Source: Pseudomonadota bacterium (lineage in GTDB: Bacteria; Pseudomonadota; Alphaproteobacteria; Acetobacterales; Acetobacteraceae). From it: DNA of 7,236 bases. The position numbers and the translations under genes are program-made. The notes beneath the pieces are model-generated. The model was not told where the DNA came from. It did not search any database and was given only the letters and a program-made list of their open reading frames with translations. The stretch covers positions 1 through 7,236 of the forward strand of contig JAKBAQ010000145.1 of NCBI GenBank assembly GCA_021808985.1, read 5' to 3'. Below are positions 6,250 through 7,236 of this stretch, in pieces. Position 1 is the stretch's first letter. Every line of letters begins with the position of its first letter.

Positions 6250-6967
6250 AACAAGACCTTTCCGATTAGCCCGTATGGCCACGCAAAAAAATATTTTGCG
6301 GCTGGGTTTTGCCTTGGCCGGCCTGGCCGCGCTCGGCGTGGTGTTCGTGCTCAGCCTCGCCAATGCCGGCGATTGGTCGGGTGTGGCGGTTGCCGCGCTG
6401 AACAAATTGCGCGCCTTTGGTCCAATTGGCTGGCTGGCCTTTATTGGGATGGAAATGCTTGTCGCTGTTGTCGGTTTTCTTCCGGCATCTCTGCTCGGCT
6501 TGATCGCTGGTGCGGTCTATGGTGTTGGGTTTGGATTCGGTCTGGCCGCGGCCGGTGTGCTCATTGGGGCGGAAATCTCGTTTGTCTTGGTGCGCTCCGG
6601 GTTTCGGTCCGCGCTGACCAGTCTTTTTGAAAACCGCCCCGTACTGCGGCAACTCGACAAGGCTTTTGGTCAGCAAGGATGGCGCCTCGTCCTGTTGCTC
6701 AGAGCGTCTCCAATCATGCCCTTTTCCTTGACGTCTTTTGCGTTAGGGCTGTCTGGCGTTAGCCAACGCGCCTATACGCTGGGAACGATCGGATCTCTGC
6801 CCGCATTGCTACTCTATGTCATTCTCGGCAAGCTTAGTGCCCAGGGGGTTGCCTCGGCGCATTACGGCGCCGGCCTGCCGCATCTTCTGCTTCTAGGCAT
6901 AGGAATTATCGCTACGCTGCTGCTGGCCATCACGGTGGGGCGGTTGGCAAGGGGCCTGGTTCGATAG
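6242..6967 (+). CDS. TVP38/TMEM64 family (VTT / SNARE-associated domain) membrane protein
   Basis: This polytopic inner-membrane protein has 241 residues from GTG 6242. An N-terminal helix (about 19-41) precedes the VTT core. The core shows FLPASLLGLIAGAVYGVGFG, the charged RSGFRS after a helix pair, and GWRLVLLLRASPIMPFSLTS, the conserved R..P..PF..lN/S signature of the family. SLPALLLYVILG and a final helix before RLARGLVR complete it. Relatives in the wider VTT/DedA group include lipid scramblases and undecaprenyl-phosphate translocases, so a role in lipid-carrier transport is plausible but inferred. The GTG start overlaps the GT2 stop by 8 bases, suggesting translational coupling; ATG 6275 is an alternative. 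Neither start has a clear ribosome binding site. It converges with the gene at the right edge. Confidence 0.85.
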   Translation: MTETRPFRLARMATQKNILRLGFALAGLAALGVVFVLSLANAGDWSGVAVAALNKLRAFGPIGWLAFIGMEMLVAVVGFLPASLLGLIAGAVYGVGFGFGLAAAGVLIGAEISFVLVRSGFRSALTSLFENRPVLRQLDKAFGQQGWRLVLLLRASPIMPFSLTSFALGLSGVSQRAYTLGTIGSLPALLLYVILGKLSAQGVASAHYGAGLPHLLLLGIGIIATLLLAITVGRLARGLVR

Positions 6968-7022
6968 CTCCGGCCTGGTTTTTGGGAAGTTCGTCTTCAG
7001 CCAGCAAGATATTGAGGCGAGT

Positions 7023-7235
7023 TTAGCTAACTTCCTGTTTTGGCGCTGATTCATCGCGGCGCAGCATAGAGCGCCAGCTTAGTGCCGCTCCAATAATGGC
7101 TGCCAGGGGCATGAAAATCACCCCGGTGAGACTGGCCAATGTGCCTATATACCCGCCGGCCAGCCAGAGCAGTGCAAAGACCGGGCTATACTGCGGTTTG
7201 GCGCGGTTGCACATCGCTGCCATGGCGATGGAAAA
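7023..7235 (-). CDS. Membrane protein, C-terminal part (5' end outside window)
   Basis: The frame stays open on the - strand to the window's right edge, with residues FSIAMAAMCNR and so on, so the gene very likely begins beyond the window. The methionine codons at 7223 and 7214 are probably internal. The 70 visible residues include two hydrophobic stretches, around SPVFALLWLAGGYIG and ASLTGVIFMPLAAIIGAAL. A charged tail, SMLRRDESAPKQEVS, ends at TAA (7023-7025). I do not recognise the family from this fragment. It converges on the TVP38 gene with 55 bases between and no obvious terminator. Its short size here means a small complete protein starting at 7223 cannot be excluded. Confidence 0.55.
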   Translation of the reverse strand, partial: FSIAMAAMCNRAKPQYSPVFALLWLAGGYIGTLASLTGVIFMPLAAIIGAALSWRSMLRRDESAPKQEVS

Positions 7236-7236
7236 A

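Noticed and set aside
6953..6980. Direct repeat GGCCTGGTT at 6953-6961 and 6972-6980 near the TVP38 stop
   Set aside because: It is a nine-base duplication with no flanking structure, easily explained by chance or slippage.
6968..7022. Bidirectional terminator between the convergent TVP38 and edge membrane-protein genes
   Set aside because: Only a four-base GAAG/CTTC stem is present, with no T-tract at the right place.

Overview
The window reads as chromosomal DNA of a GC-rich alphaproteobacterium. The first 2.9 kb have strongly GC-biased third codon positions, and the gene content and plasmid-type debris resemble acidophilic or acetic-acid-type Acetobacteraceae. That family assignment is an impression from composition and remembered relatives, not a search result.

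Layout. (1) Positions 1-2916 are an ordinary housekeeping block. It opens with the C-terminal half of a class I DNA photolyase (left end cut by the window) on the + strand. A PPP-like metallophosphatase follows, coupled to it by an ATGA overlap. Converging on these from the - strand is a two-gene operon: a class I SAM methyltransferase followed by a glyoxalase II-like metallo-beta-lactamase hydrolase. Only 7 bases separate the two convergent units. (2) Positions 2917-3422 are AT-richer and hold no convincing gene, but contain a perfect 10-bp inverted repeat and a possible promoter. (3) Positions 3423-3701 encode a small two-helix membrane protein with a good ribosome binding site. (4) Positions about 3731-4093 are a frame-disrupted relic that looks like the end of a plasmid mobilization region. 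(5) Positions 4161-6967 are a + strand, AT-richer envelope-glycan cluster: a GT87-type membrane glycosyltransferase, a GT2 polyprenyl-phosphate-sugar-synthase-like enzyme, and a TVP38/TMEM64 (VTT-domain) membrane protein. (6) At the right edge a - strand membrane protein enters the window, with only its C-terminus visible.

How the genes may work together. The GT2 enzyme plausibly loads a sugar onto a polyprenyl phosphate at the cytoplasmic face. The VTT-domain protein is a candidate for moving the lipid carrier across the membrane. The GT87 enzyme would use the lipid-linked sugar on the periplasmic side. The families are supported by visible motifs; the joint pathway, sugar and acceptor are inference. 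The composition shift and the mobilization relic directly upstream suggest the glycan cluster was acquired horizontally and inserted beside the housekeeping block.

No tRNA, rRNA, CRISPR array, complete insertion sequence or convincing Rho-independent terminator was seen.
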